In this document: in pieces, positions 45,405 to 56,974 of the stretch | How positions within the stretch are numbered: the first letter of the stretch is position 1 | Layout: the number at the start of each line of letters is the position of its first letter | Assembly: GCF_027595985.1 (NCBI RefSeq) | Contig: NC_073306.1 | Coordinates: 151,894,919-151,958,918 of the forward strand | Direction: 5' to 3' | From: Sorex araneus | Taxonomy: Eukaryota; Chordata; Mammalia; Eulipotyphla; Soricidae | DNA length: 64,000 bases | Program-made: the position numbers and the translations under genes | The notes under the pieces: model-generated | Database searches by the model: none | What the model was told of the DNA's origin: nothing | The model's input: the letters and a program-made list of their open reading frames with translations, nothing else

Positions 45405-46494
45405 TTAGCATTGGTCATTAACATAGTTTATTATTGGCACACTTATCAGTAAAGCATACATAAAATACAGCTGTTATATAACACACGGAGCCACTGTGTC
45501 TTTACAGGTGTGAAGGAACATATTAATATGCAAATGGAAACTTAGTACTCATATAAAGTTTCACATAAATACACTGGCATTGCCCTCCAAGAAAAGTCCC
45601 CAGAAAAGAACCAGGCAAGGGCTTTACAAAATATTATACAAGAAATATACTATGAAAAGAAATAACAGTCAACTCAGGTACAATAAAAAAAACACAAGAA
45701 GGTTTTAGATTTATTAAACTGCTCACAAAAATTAATGGGTTACATGGCTTGAAAGTATTTGGATCAACAGCAATTTTACAAACGCATCAATTTTCAAGGG
45801 GCCAAGTATCTTTCTTTACATAAAAATTTGCATCAATGTCTTTGATGGCAAAAGACATTTCTTGTTTCAGCACTTGGGCTAAATTGAACCATCTTGGGTG
45901 CGGCAACCAAATGGACATCAGCTTGCCCATAAATTACCCTGTCGGGGCCCTCTTAGCTGTTACCCAATGAAAGCAAAGGTGAAGGGAAAAAATATATATA
46001 GGTACATTTAAATTACTTTCCAAAAGCTGATTTTTTTCTTTTCTTTTTTTACTGAAACAAGAAACTCTCAGATGCAAGTCAAAAAGCAGAAAATATTTTA
46101 CAATATTAAAAAGTCATTTTTTTTTGTTAGTTTTTTTGTCAGTGAGACCTGAGCACTGAGGGTTTGACAATAGGGCTTTTTTTTTTTTTTGGATGCAGGG
46201 ATAGGAAATTCAACACAGACACGAGGTTCCCGCTGTGCCAAAGAAGAGCTAGCTTTTGCTCTGCTTCTAATTACGATCAGTGCCAGTATCTGCGTTTACC
46301 TGCGAAGGCCTCCAGAGAAGGGGCACGGCGCTTGTTTGGGACGATCCTCTCAATTAAAACGAGAAACAAACAACACGAAACTCGGATTGCTGTGGTTCAG
46401 AGAGATGCGCGTGGGAAAGTGTTTCGTTCTCTTCTTCCTCTCCTGTCAGTGAAGATGGGCAAGTCGGAGCCTTTGGAGCAAGGAGGTGGGTTTC
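45405..46494 (-). other. LDB2: LDB2 3' untranslated region
   Basis: This sequence lies between the LDB2 stop and the first plausible poly(A) signal, read on the minus strand. It is A/T-rich, contains several T/A runs, and holds no SINE or L1 copy. That gap in a repeat-dense locus suggests constraint. The 3' boundary is approximate, because cleavage is expected 10–30 bases beyond the signal. Confidence 0.75.
45427..45432 (-). promoter_or_regulatory. LDB2: Poly(A) signal AATAAA of LDB2 (proximal candidate)
   Basis: Plus-strand TTTATT, so AATAAA in the sense of LDB2, about 1.06 kb after the stop. It is the first canonical hexamer before the transcript would run into a SINE at about 45362. Confidence 0.6.
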
Positions 46495-46725
46495 TTACTG
46501 GGAGGCCTGGGGTGGGGGGTTTTCTGATTTGGTCTCTTGGGTGGCAGGTGGTTTACTGTTCCACGGGCTGCTGTTCCCCAGGGCGGGTGAATTGTTGAAG
46601 TCTTCCTCGTCGTCCATGCCGTTGGCCGCATCATACTGCGTGTTTTCTAATCTAGTGATTAGCCTTTCGTCCTCGTCCCCAAACTCACCTCCCATCAGAG
46701 TTGGCTCTCCTACCACCATCACATC
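46495..46725 (-). CDS. LDB2: LDB2 terminal coding exon: LIM-interaction domain and C-terminus
   Basis: This exon gives 76 residues and a TAA stop (plus-strand tta at 46495–46497). It starts DVMVVGEPTLMGGEFGDEDE after the acceptor ttcacag, and contains the acidic/hydrophobic core around ERLITRLENTQYDAANG. That core is the LIM-interaction domain, which binds LIM domains of LMO and LIM-homeodomain proteins. The C-terminus is Pro/Ser/Asn-rich and ends ENPPPQASQ. The combination YDAANGMDDEEDF and PATQETKSENPPP is diagnostic of LDB2; LDB1 has FDAANGIDDEDSF as I recall it. The frame is intact with no stops or frameshifts, so the gene looks functional. Confidence 0.97.
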   Translation of the reverse strand, partial: DVMVVGEPTLMGGEFGDEDERLITRLENTQYDAANGMDDEEDFNNSPALGNSSPWNSKPPATQETKSENPPPQASQ

Positions 46726-49700
46726 CTGTGAACAGCAGCTGACATTATTACAGGGAAACTTGGGGAGAGAGAAGCTCAGCTTAAAACAACAGTGGGAGGA
46801 GCTGGGGTGCTAGGACAAGATACACGTGTGTGCACTGGACACCGGGGCCAAGTCTCAATGTCGGGGGGCTGAGACGCATATTGGATTTCTACGGGCAATA
46901 AACATCGCCTCCTGACGGGTTACAACCACGCGAGTTTATGTCCTTAGGGTGCGGCCTGACACCGGAGAACGAGCAATGCTAGCAATCTGCAGAAATAAAA
47001 AAATGGATTTTTCAAAATTAAGAAAATCCACGCTTTGAACTTGCCGACATGGGGGACTTGTGCGCGGGTGGTGGAATGTTTTTTTTTTTTTTTTGTGGGT
47101 GCTTATCAATGCCTCCAAAAATCTACCACTGTCGCTTAGGGTCTCTGCTGGCTCTGGAAACTAGCCACGGCCAGCTTAGGAGGCCGTGCTGCCATGTCCT
47201 CCGAGTCATTCCGAATGGCACCTCCTCTGTCCCAAGGATGGCATAATTGAAGACAGAAACTCTTTTCTCTCCTCAGCCGGGCCCTTTTATGCAGCCAATA
47301 TCCTTGACATTCTGCTACTTAATTATGGTAATTAATTTAGGCAAAGTTTTCGATAAAAACAATGTTCACACTGATTTGACAATTTGCATAGCTAATTAAG
47401 TCATTAGCAAAAACCTGCTGATTGCCAACAAGCCCTGAATTTACCATCTGTTATTTCATGGTGCCTGTCACCTATTCCCGCGCAGGCAACCCTGCCACCA
47501 ATCTGGGCAGTAAAGAGAACCAGGCTGTCCAGCTGGTGCCATGGAAGGAAGATGAAGAGCGCTAATTATAATTACACCGAGGAAACGGGTAGCCAGCAGA
47601 AATGGAAGCGGGCAAGAAGAATCCATCTAATCACGCCTTGAAGTACAAATTGTCCTTCCATGCCAATGTGGGAGCCACCTACTCTGGCCAGGGGCAGAGT
47701 AGAGGCACGGGACAGGGCTGCAGGCACAGAGCTAGCTCGAGACTCTGTACAAGAGGGTCCTGGGGAGGGGGGGGGAGGGGGGCGGGGCATGAGGTGCGGT
47801 CTGCGGGGCAGGCTGTGAGCCACTGTCTGTCAAAGAACGTGGCTCGAGGAAGAGCACCCAACAGCTAGGAGTCTTACGGGGCTGGAGAATGTAGAGCCGG
47901 CCAGATGCTTCGGGATTTATAAGGATGCACTTCCGGAGGGGGAGACTAATTCTACAGAATGCCCCACTGGACAAAAGTCCTCAGCATGGGCAAGATGAAA
48001 GGCTTTCTTGGGACAGGACCCTGAGAAACAGGCGAAGGTCTGGTGGCCCTCAGCAGCCTTTCCAGACTCTTGAAGGTGTCGTATTGGAAAAAAATAAAAT
48101 CCCTTTATTACCATCTGGTTTGTTTGGGAGTAGGAAACCTTGTTCGATGGATTGATTGATTGATACCTCGAGAATAACGGGCAGATAATCACTGGCCTTC
48201 CAAGCTGTGTTTTCTGATGAATCAGATGGAAAAGGACTTTCAAGAGACACTAAGGAAATGAAGCAAATGATTTAAATATGCGCAGGGAAAACTCAGCAAT
48301 ACGGGCACAGGCAGAGTCTCCGTGTTGATTTCTCAGGACCTACTGATTAGGGAGCCAAGAGTCCCACTGTGGAAGGAGATTCCCTGAAGGCGAGGTGCAA
48401 AAGAGATGCAAACTCTGTGACCCGACAGGATTCCAGGTGTCTGGTGGTCTCTGAACATGTTATTGGGTCAAGCAGGGCAGCTGCTTGTGATTCACTGGGG
48501 ATGTTCCTGACAAAAAGTGCCCCTGGGGAGATAGTGCTCCTGCTTACGTACCAATGTGCATGGAGAGAACAGAGCAAGACTGGGCAGAAGACAACGTGAG
48601 AGTTTTGATTTCTGGACTCAAGTGCAGCCTGCGTGCACAGGGCAGGAGAAGGACGCGAGAACCCACCCTGGGGTGCTCTCTGCATTAGTATTGTGAGTAC
48701 AAGATCATGGAGAGGGTCTGCGCTTGTAGCAGGAGGAGAGCAGAGTGGGGCAGAAGCAGAGGGGAAGAGGGGCAGCCAACTGAAGCAGGATGTTAGGGGA
48801 AAGTTCCCGAGCCTCCAGATGTCTTCATTGTTTCAACTAACAGCAGTTCTTCAAGGAGAATGCTATGGAAAATGTGACTCTGATTCCTTCAAATGGGACT
48901 GATACGGGCTTGCCAAAAATGATGGGTCTCTTTGTTCTTGAAAGAGCTGGAAAAGATGGCCAGGCATGGACATTCCGAAGCAGCCTACATTGTTTAGAGA
49001 TGCCACGTTGGCCTGATGCTAAAAGAATCCTTTGCTGGCTATATGACTCATGCACGGGTGTGTATGTGTGCACGTGTGTGCACACATGTATGTATGTGAA
49101 CGAGTCACCGATGGCATAAAAGAAATTTGTTGACAGGGGGTTCAACTGAGGGGGGTCATGCACAAGGGTGAGCCCAGTTCTAAACCCTTAGGAGAGGGGT
49201 TCTCTGGTGAGGCCATCTAGATTGGTTTTCTTTATGTGACATAAACAGACACAAGACGCAAATTCGGGGCTGCCTCTCCCTAGAGGATGTTGACATCATT
49301 TCCCCACCACCCCCATGTGTAGAAACCCCCCCAACAATCAACATCGGCAGTGAGTGCATTTCCTTCCCATCTCTGCTAGCTCAAGTGTCCCGCAGGAGGC
49401 AAGATCCGAGTGCTCAAGACTCGTGTGCCCTCGGCTCCCCACGAGGCAGATCTCTGCCTGAGGGGCCACCGCTCTTGCCCCTGTCACAGCTTCTGACTCA
49501 TCCCCCGTGCAAGGACCACCAACCTCTGAGGAGGACTGGAAGTGACTCCTTTCAGGGCCCCTCAATGCTTCTCCTTAAATTGGCCAGAAGGGGTCACTGC
49601 TGTTGAATGACACAGGTCTCCATCCCTCCCAGAGTTGAGGCTGCAGTTCGGGATCGCTCCTAGCCCCTGCTCATGGAGTGAGAAGCAGAATCCAAGGATT

Positions 49701-52133
49701 AAACCCTAGTCTTCGGCCCACGCACGCACACTTGCTGCTGTGACAGTTTAAGCAAGCAGAGACCCCCGGCTGTGGTCTGAGTGATGCCCCCCAAATCCCT
49801 TTCTGCCTCTGCACGCAGCAGTCATATCTGAAGATAAAGTTCTGTTGAAGGAGCACCTGACATCCTGTGGAGAGTTCAGCTGACGGGGGGGGGGGGGGAG
49901 GGCGGGCGCAAAGATGTGATCAGACAAGCCAGCCAAGGCTTCCCACTGAGCATCCATCCGACTAGAGTCCAAACACACGCATGCGCCTTTCCACGCTGGT
50001 TGTCTGCCCCGTCCCACCCACCTGGGCAGTTTACTTCTCTGCAACATCTCCCATGGCCTGCGTGAGCACAGGGCGGGAATCTGACTCTCGCTTTCAGTGA
50101 CTCCCTCATCATTACCATCCCCAAAGGGTCTCTTGACATTGAATATAAACCCTTGACATTGAAAAAAAAAAACCCTTTCAGCACTTGACTCAGCCACAAA
50201 AATTGCAGTTGGTTTGGAGGACAGGGACATAATAAACTCGGGAAATGAATAAAACCCAAACCTAGATGCTCTTTAAAATAAATTGGAAATGATTCCAGCT
50301 AAGCCAGGTCTGTCTGAGTGGACAGTGTGGCTCTCTTCACCGGGACAGACCTGAGCAATGGAAGACCCATCAGACCCAGTTTGGGCCGAAGACCCTCCTC
50401 AGCACGGAGCCCCATGAACTGGCCCTTAGGAAACTGAGCTGGCAGGAGGGAGGAATCTCCTTTGCCATTCTCTACCAGACACCGAGCAATTCCCCTTTGA
50501 AGCTTGGTATGGTAGAGTCCTGGCTCAGAGTGACCATAGCAGGTCAGCAAACATCAGTTGAACTGACCTGGATTTGGGTCACAGTTTCTGAATGCATCCT
50601 CTCGACTGTCCCATTCATTAGAGGCAACTAACAAAAGTCAATACCCAAGACTCCAGGGTTGGCTTGTTAAATGGGCGATTGATTGAGTGGCCCTTGAGTT
50701 CATTTACTTATTTCTCAGGCTGTTTGCTTTTTCCAAACCAGGAAGTGGACACAGCTTTTCAGTACCTCAGTGAAAAGACCATTTCCCCTCCTTGAGTCAT
50801 CCCTTGTTCTTTAGAGGTGACAGTGTGGTTCGGAATACACAGGTGATTCTGGCATTATTTTGGATTCTAATTCCTAGTTGTCCTCAATTTAAAAGGCTAT
50901 AGGCTGGTCCCTCTCCACAAAGTTCTTTCTTTCTAACAACGTGGGAATAAAACCCGGATCCTCTGCGGACTGGACAGAGGACCAGAGATGCATCCCCCTG
51001 ACCCAGTAATTCTCAGGGATGGACAGGGTTGGTTTGAACCTGAGAAAGTGAGCCGTCAGAAGTGGGGGCGGGGGACAGGGTGTCGGGGAACAGGTGGGGG
51101 ACAAATCTGGAAGACACATTTGGAAGAAAGTGGAGAAAGCCCATGAACGGAAGGCTCCTTCTCACATGGAGAGAGATGAAGCAGGACCCAGAGCGGGGAG
51201 AGGACCACAGACCCGGGGGAGAAGGAACGTGTGCACGGATGGGGGGGAGGATCAGATTTGTGAGGGGAGTGACAAGAAAGAGGTCACATTTTTGAAGACA
51301 GAGTATCTGCAGGCGCCACCAAAGTGTCAGAATGCAGAGGATGGCACACATTCGAGACAGGACAGGGGACAGGACAGGAGGGGAGGTGATCGTGGAAGGG
51401 GAAAGAGACGAGGCATGCTCCAAGGGGCGTGAGATCTAAAAGCCTTCGGAGCTAACGCTGGGTTGGGAGCTGTTTGGAGTCTGGAAGGAAGGAGGCAGAA
51501 GGAGAGACGGGGCAAGAACTCACTGCAGGGAATCACTGCCACAGCCCCCAGCAGGGAGCGGGGAGGACAAAGGGGGCCCTTCCAAAGGCACCCCATTCCT
51601 GGCCAAGACTCAGAAACCAAAGGAAGGGGTCCTCAGAACTGAGTCCTAACCTGGCCTGATCCTCCCTCTAAGATCCGGAAACAGAGAAGGTGAAAACTCC
51701 CCGCCCATGGTTTTACTAGGGGGAGCTAGTTACTGGAGTCTGCCTCTGGGAGGGGGCCCCGTGTTGGAAGCGCCGGATGTCTGAGCATCAGGAGCCAGGT
51801 TCTGGGGCAGCCCGGGGTCTCCGGCGAGGGTGCCCAGAGCGCCTCTGTGCCACCAGGCATGCTGCTAAGTGATGTTTTAATTAAACCTGCAGTGACGTAT
51901 CTCCTGTCTGGGACGCTGATGGCTTTTTTTGATTCAGGTCCCACAGCTGTGCTGACTCTGACCATTTCTTCCTCACTCCCTGGCTGCCCGGGCAGGCGCT
52001 GGACGCAGCACGTCCCTCCCCGCCGCCCCTCCACCTGCCTGCCCACCCGGCCCTCCCCTGCCCGGGGTCTGCGGCTGTGGGACGGGGAGGCGGGCAGAGG
52101 CGGGGTTGAGCCTAAGAGCAAGGTGAGACTTAC
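46726..52133 (-). other. LDB2: LDB2 intron between the last two coding exons
   Basis: A 5.4-kb intron with GTAAGT donor and ttcacag acceptor. It is unusually free of SINE and L1 copies. It holds a TAATTA-rich block (47270–47590), G-runs at 47762–47786 and 49884–49902, and a TG/CA-rich stretch at 49058–49098. The ORFs across it are short and frame-inconsistent, and I do not regard them as genes. Confidence 0.85.
47270..47590. promoter_or_regulatory. Candidate conserved enhancer in LDB2 intron
   Basis: A repeat-free block with four TAATTA homeodomain cores (47320–47325, 47329–47334, 47393–47398, 47563–47568), plus attagc and tttgcat-like motifs, in a GC-rich neighbourhood. The composition resembles developmental enhancers. 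Conservation cannot be tested here, so this is inference. Confidence 0.4.
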
Positions 52134-52285
52134 AGGTACCTGACTGGACAGACTCAGGTTGGCGGCCGCGCTCTTCTTCTTGCCGCCGGTGCTGTTGCTG
52201 GCGTTGCCCGCGCTACTGTTGGACGTGCTGCTCGTGGAGTTCTTCCGTTTCCTCCGCTTAGTCGTCGGTTGCCTGGTGGGTTCTG
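52134..52285 (-). CDS. LDB2: LDB2 coding exon: basic nuclear-localisation and Ser/Asn-rich linker
   Basis: With the base carried from the previous exon this gives 51 codons, beginning AEPTRQPTTKRRKRKNSTSS and ending NLSLSSQVP. The KRRKRK run is the bipartite-like nuclear localisation signal. A Ser/Asn/Thr-rich linker and a short KKK patch follow. The donor is CCT|GTAAGT, a strong match. The acceptor on the minus strand reads ctgcagCAG, a NAGNAG tandem, so a transcript starting three bases later (52282) would lose one alanine. The exon is GC-rich compared with the surrounding introns. Bases 52311–52307 read CTGAT and form a plausible branch point 22–26 bases before the exon. Confidence 0.95.
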
Positions 52286-52321
52286 CTGCAGTATGCAGAG
52301 AGGAGGATCAGCTCCGGGGCG

Positions 52322-52460
52322 CCCAGCACCCTGCCCATCTAACCCCGCCCGTGGGCGCACCCAGCACCCTGCCCGTCTAACCCCGCCCCATGGGAGCACC
52401 CAGCACCCTGCCCATCTAACCCCGCCCCACAGGAGCACCTAGCACCCTGCCCGTCTAACC
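52322..52460. repeat. Minisatellite of 38–39 bp units beside LDB2 exon
   Basis: Three full units start at 52322, 52360 and 52399, with a partial fourth at 52438. Each begins cccagcaccctgccc and continues with an ctaaccccgcccc-like stretch. On the LDB2 sense strand the units carry repeated GGG runs. The array begins 36 bp from the exon 7 acceptor. Confidence 0.9.
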
Positions 52461-52474
52461 TAGAGCCCCACTGA

Positions 52475-52980
52475 AGATCTCTCCCCCCTCCCTCCCCCTC
52501 CCTCTCCTCTCTTCCCCCCTCTTCTTCTTGTCTCTTCTCACCTCTCCCCTCCTCTTTTTCTCTCCACTCTCTCTGGTCTCCTCCGTCTTCCCTTCTTCTT
52601 CCATCTGTTTTCCTCACCTCCTCTTTTCCTCTCCTCCTCTCCTCTCCCCTCCCCTGCCCTTCCTTCCCTTCACAGAACTTCCCAACTCCTCTTCTTCCCT
52701 GCCTGTCCCATCCTCTGCTCTCCCCTCCCCTTTTCCCTTCCTCCCCTCCCCTCCCCTCCCCTCCCCTCCCCTCCCCTCCCCTCCCCTCCCCTCCCCTCCC
52801 CTCTCCTCTCCTCTCCTCTCCTCTCCTCTCCTCTCCTCTCCTCTCCTCTCCTCTCCTCTCCTCTCCTCTCCTCTCCTCTCCTCTCCTCTCCTCTCCTCTC
52901 CTCTCCTCTCCTCCTCACCTAACTTCCCAACTACTCTTCTCTCTTTCCCTCCCTTCCCTTCCCCTCCCTTCCCTCTTGGA
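52475..52980. repeat. Long polypyrimidine tract: (CCCCT)n then (CTCTC)n
   Basis: Imperfect C/T-rich sequence surrounds a pure CCCCT array (about 52740–52800) and a pure CTCTC array (about 52800–52912). The LDB2 sense strand is purine. The long ORFs across it are low-complexity artefacts. Confidence 0.95.
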
Positions 52981-53122
52981 TCACACCCAACTCCTGGACA
53001 TACTCGGCACTGTGCTCAGGGGTCATTTCGAAGGGCCATATGTGGCACCAGGGATCAAACTGCAGTCAACTGCATGTAAGACAAGTGCTTTACTTGCTGT
53101 ACTATCTCCCTGGACCCCCATT
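52968..53122 (-). repeat. SINE-A, old
   Basis: ggatcacacccaactcctgg, ggcaccagggatcaaactgc and gtactatctccctgg. Confidence 0.8.
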
Positions 53123-53655
53123 TCTTCACATGTTACACAAAAACAAAAGGCCACAATGTATTTTTAACACAAAATGGATGCCATGTTATTTTTCCCTAAA
53201 GTGATTTGCATTTCATTTTTCTTTCTGATTTTATAGGTGGGACTATAATCTAGTCATAAGACTTGGGGGATGAGTTACAAATACTTTCATACTTGAATTG
53301 AAATTTTATTACTTCCCATGAGAAAATCTGGGGTAAATATTTTTCTGCAACCAACCAACCTTCTTTTAATAACAAAAAAAGGGCTGCGGGTTCCTTGGAG
53401 GTGTGTGGGAAAGAGAAGTATAAACTTAGTTGAGTGCATCGGTGTGTAACGGAATCATCTACTGGTTATGTACTGTATCACAGCAGAGCCTACCCATGGC
53501 CCCTCTCTAGCTTCTCCACCAGAAATACTCAAGGAAAACAAAGCTAAGCTTCTCAGCTATGAAGTGGAAAGTTAAGGATTCACAAACAGTAGAAATATCC
53601 ATAATTTGGACTCTGATGTTTAAAGAATGAAGCTGATTTCAAAACCTCTGGGGAA
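53123..53655. other. Intronic sequence, nothing recognised
   Basis: No exon with a usable splice pair or repeat. Confidence 0.5.
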
Positions 53656-53657
53656 TA

Positions 53658-54060
53658 TTTTTTATTTTATTTTATTTTTTAAAAATTGAACTATGAGATA
53701 GAGCATTACAAAGTGTTCATGACTGGGTTTCAGTCATACAGTGTTCTAACACCCATCCCTCCACCAGTGTAATTTCCTAGCACCAGTGTCCCCCATTTCC
53801 TATCACCTTCCCTAATCCCCCCCCACCCCAGCCTGCGTCTATGGCAGGCACCTTTCTTTTCTCTCTCTCTCTTTCTATTTCTCATTTTAGGCATTATGGT
53901 TTGCAACAGATGCTGGAAGGTTATTATGTATATCCCTTTACCTACTTTCAATACTTGGTTCTTGTCCAGAGTGATCATTTCCAACTATTGTTGTCATATT
54001 GGACCCTCCTCTATCTTAACTACCCTCCACCCACTGGAGAATATGCTTAATATACTATAG
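53658..54060 (-). mobile_element. L1 3' end in LDB2 intron, sense to the gene
   Basis: ggtttcagtcatacagtgtt, cccatccctccaccagtg, ctatggcaggcacc, a T/C tract and gcattatggtttgcaaca. Confidence 0.9.
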
Positions 54061-54129
54061 CCAACAGAGTAATAGAGGAGAATCTGATTAATTTTAAAAA
54101 TTCTATTTAACAGTAAAAAGAAAATTATT

Positions 54130-54306
54130 TATTTTGGTTTCTTGGGCCACATCTGACAGTGCTCAGGCCTTATTATCCCTGTTTCTGTACTCAGGAATCA
54201 TTCCTGGCAGGCTTTGGGGGACCATATGTGGTGCTAGCGATGGAACCCAGATTGGCTGTGTGCAAGGCAAGCTCCCTAATAACTGTTCTATTGCTCCAGC
54301 CCCAGG
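54130..54306 (-). repeat. SINE-A
   Basis: gggccacatctgacagtgct, ggaccatatgtggtgctag, tggaacccagattggctg and tctattgctccagcccc. Confidence 0.85.
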
Positions 54307-54344
54307 AAAGATATTTTAGACCTGAGAGATGAGCAGCATCATTG

Positions 54345-54505
54345 GGGGTGGGGTGTGTGTGTTTTGTTTGAAGGTCACCTTTAGCAGTGCTCTGGCAGTG
54401 GGACATATTCTCAGGCAGTGGGACAGTGCTCTGGATCTTCTCCTGGGGGTGCTGGGAATCAAACCTGGGGATCCTGGCACTCCGAAAGGAGCGGCATCTT
54501 AATAA
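54345..54505 (-). repeat. SINE-A, rearranged
   Basis: A 12–16-bp internal duplication (ctctggcagtgggaca / ctcaggcagtgggaca) and gctgggaatcaaacctgggg. Confidence 0.6.
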
Positions 54506-55389
54506 AGTATCAGAACCCACATCATGTGTGGCCAGAGGAATACTAGTTTTTATTTAATATGTATTGTGGGTATAGGGCACCCTATGCTTTCTTGTTTTCA
54601 ATGTTCTCACAGCCCCAGTGCTTTTATTTCATGACTATTTTATGTTCATAGCATCTCTATTAATTTGGTGCTATTCTAATTTTTATTTCATAAGCGAGAA
54701 GCCTTCGGAAGCCTTTTCCTGCTGTTAATAGCTAAACTGGACAGGGCAAGCAGGAAGCTCCTTTTGCGCATGTCCTTTCTAGATCTGGCGCCGAGGGAGG
54801 AAGGGTTCGTCAGGGTCAGGAGAGGGCGTGGTGGTCTATTCTGCTGCCTCTGATGCACAATGAGGGGGGTCGCCTTTAAGGTTCATTTCAAAGTTCATGT
54901 TCATGGTTCATGAACCAAGTTCACGATTCTCAAATTCACAGAGAGCAATTACATTCCTATTGATGTGTCTTTGTTTTATTCATAGATACTTTGTGCCTAT
55001 AGTCAATGATTTCCATCACTGGAAAGTATGGATGCTTGTTCTAGAGAACCGGAAACACAATTGTTCCTGCTCGTGCAATGGGACAAGGATGGAGCAGGAC
55101 ATTCTAGAGTCAAGCAGAATCCCAGGTCCCGCTGCCAAAGTTCTTCTTTTGACTTCGGGTATTACATATTCTTCCCCCACCCCCCACCCCCCACCATGTA
55201 TCTGATTTCTTCATGATATTTGGGACAACACACCAAAATTACTCTCTGGGAATTATTCACTCCCGGGGAATATCAGTAGCAGGTGCTATGAAAACCACGA
55301 ACTTTAGATACATCAAAACTCTTTTCTGACACAGGCCACCTTCACTTCCTAGCCAAGAGACAGTGTTTGGAAAATCCCTGCTTTCCATC

Positions 55390-55480
55390 TTAAGCCCTAT
55401 CATATAAAATGGGAACAATGTTAAATGTATAGCAAGGTTATTTTGAGAGTCCAAATAGACATTAAAAAAAAGGCCTGGGA
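55390..55480 (+). repeat. MIR trace
   Basis: tatcataaaaatggg-like start (catataaaatgggaacaat) then gcaaggttattttgagag. Confidence 0.4.
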
Positions 55481-56270
55481 TCATGCACTGTTCCCCTGTA
55501 TTGGAGAAAGAAACGAAAATGAAAATGAATAAATGAAAGTTTAACTTATGAATTTTAGGTTCATATGTTGGAAACCATAAGTGCCTAAAGCACTTAGAGT
55601 GGAGTATTGTTTCCAAAAGTCACTGATAGTGAAAAAGAAAGTAAGGCTATCTCAAATACATTTAATATGCTTGAAAAATAGTGTCGTAAATGACAAAAAC
55701 TCCCCTAAGATAAGGATGCAACCGTTCTATGCAAAATAATACTCATTTTCTCAGCTATCTAGATATATACTTGATTAAATTTGCCATATTCATTTTATGT
55801 AATACCCCCGGCCAATTATCAGCAGAAGGTGACCATTGTATTTTGTGATTCAGAAAGCTGTGTGCCTTGTGTTAATAATTACTCTTTATAAAAATAATTT
55901 TTAGCGAATGGATACGTTTTGCTTTTATGATCAATGAGGCTCGACACATGCCTGGGAGTGAAAATGTATTAGGTAGAAAGACAATTAATGATGACTCGGA
56001 GCAGTAATTTCAGAACCCCAGCAGGAGACTATAGTAGCTAAACTGCATTCTAGGGATGTGAAGGAAATGGGATCTTTTATGTATTCTCTTCATGATCAGC
56101 ATCTCCCTTTGATATCATATTTCTTAAAAAACAGAACAAATTTCATTTTTTAATCCTCCCTCCTTTCCATTTTTCCCCTTCATTTCTCCCTTTTTCCTTA
56201 TTTCCCACTTTTCTTCCTCCCCTGCTTTTCATAATTTGTCCATTCTTTAAAAATTAAAAAAAAACAAAAC
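55480..56270. promoter_or_regulatory. Repeat-free intronic block, candidate conserved element
   Basis: AT-rich with homeodomain-like motifs (ttaataattactc, gacaattaatgatgactcgg) at 55700–56060; flanked on both sides by SINEs. Inference only. Confidence 0.3.
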
Positions 56271-56279
56271 AATGAGCAA

Positions 56280-56452
56280 CTAGAGTGATAGTGCAGCAAA
56301 AAAGGTGCTGCCTTGTGTGCGGCTGACCCTGGTTCAATCCCCCATACCATATACGGTCCCTTGAACACTGACAGTGGTCATTCCTGAGCAGAGTCAGGAA
56401 TAGTTTCTGAACACTGTTGGCTATGGCCCAACTCCCCAGGAAAGAAATACAT
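56280..56452 (+). repeat. SINE-A
   Basis: ctagagtgatagtgcagc, cctggttcaatcccc and catatacggtccc. Confidence 0.85.
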
Positions 56453-56456
56453 AAAT

Positions 56457-56658
56457 ATTCACTGTATCACTGTCATCCCGTTGCTCATCAATTTGCTTGA
56501 GTGGGCACCAGTAACGTCTCTATTGTGAGACTCATTACTGTTTTTGGCATATCAAATATGCTATCGGTAGCTCATCAGGTTCTGCCATGTGGGCGAGATA
56601 CTCTTGGTAGCTTGTGGGGCTCTCTGAGAGGGGCGGAGGAATCAAACCCGGGAAATCA
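56457..56658 (-). repeat. SINE-B
   Basis: cactgtcatcccgttgctc through ggaatcaaacccggg; the tRNA-like head is cut short at 56655. Confidence 0.9.
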
Positions 56659-56974
56659 AAAAAATTAAAATACATAAATATTTAAAACAGAAAATAAATG
56701 AATGTGGGCTATGAGGAAGCTAGGGAGTCTTATCCAGTGGACCAACCACTAAAAAACAGACATATTTTGTAGTAATTTCACTTTGCTAGCAATAGCCTTG
56801 ATATCACTAACTCTGCCCTTTCATACCTACACAATTGCTGGCCCCAAGCAGGGAAATGGAGAAGACTGGAGCTGATTTCTAAATTACATTTGCTTCTCCG
56901 ATATCAAGATGAAAATTATAGTCTGAATATCCCTCATAAGCTGCTTGACATGCTACATTTATGATCATGTTCTT

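Noticed and set aside
46164-46598. 144-codon plus ORF
   Set aside because: Antisense to the LDB2 terminal exon and 3'UTR; the minus reading is clearly the true one.
52322-52460. CRISPR-like array
   Set aside because: Direct head-to-tail minisatellite with no spacers, in a mammalian intron.
52528-53079. 183-codon plus-strand ORF
   Set aside because: Produced by the CCCCT/CTCTC tract and a SINE; no protein character.
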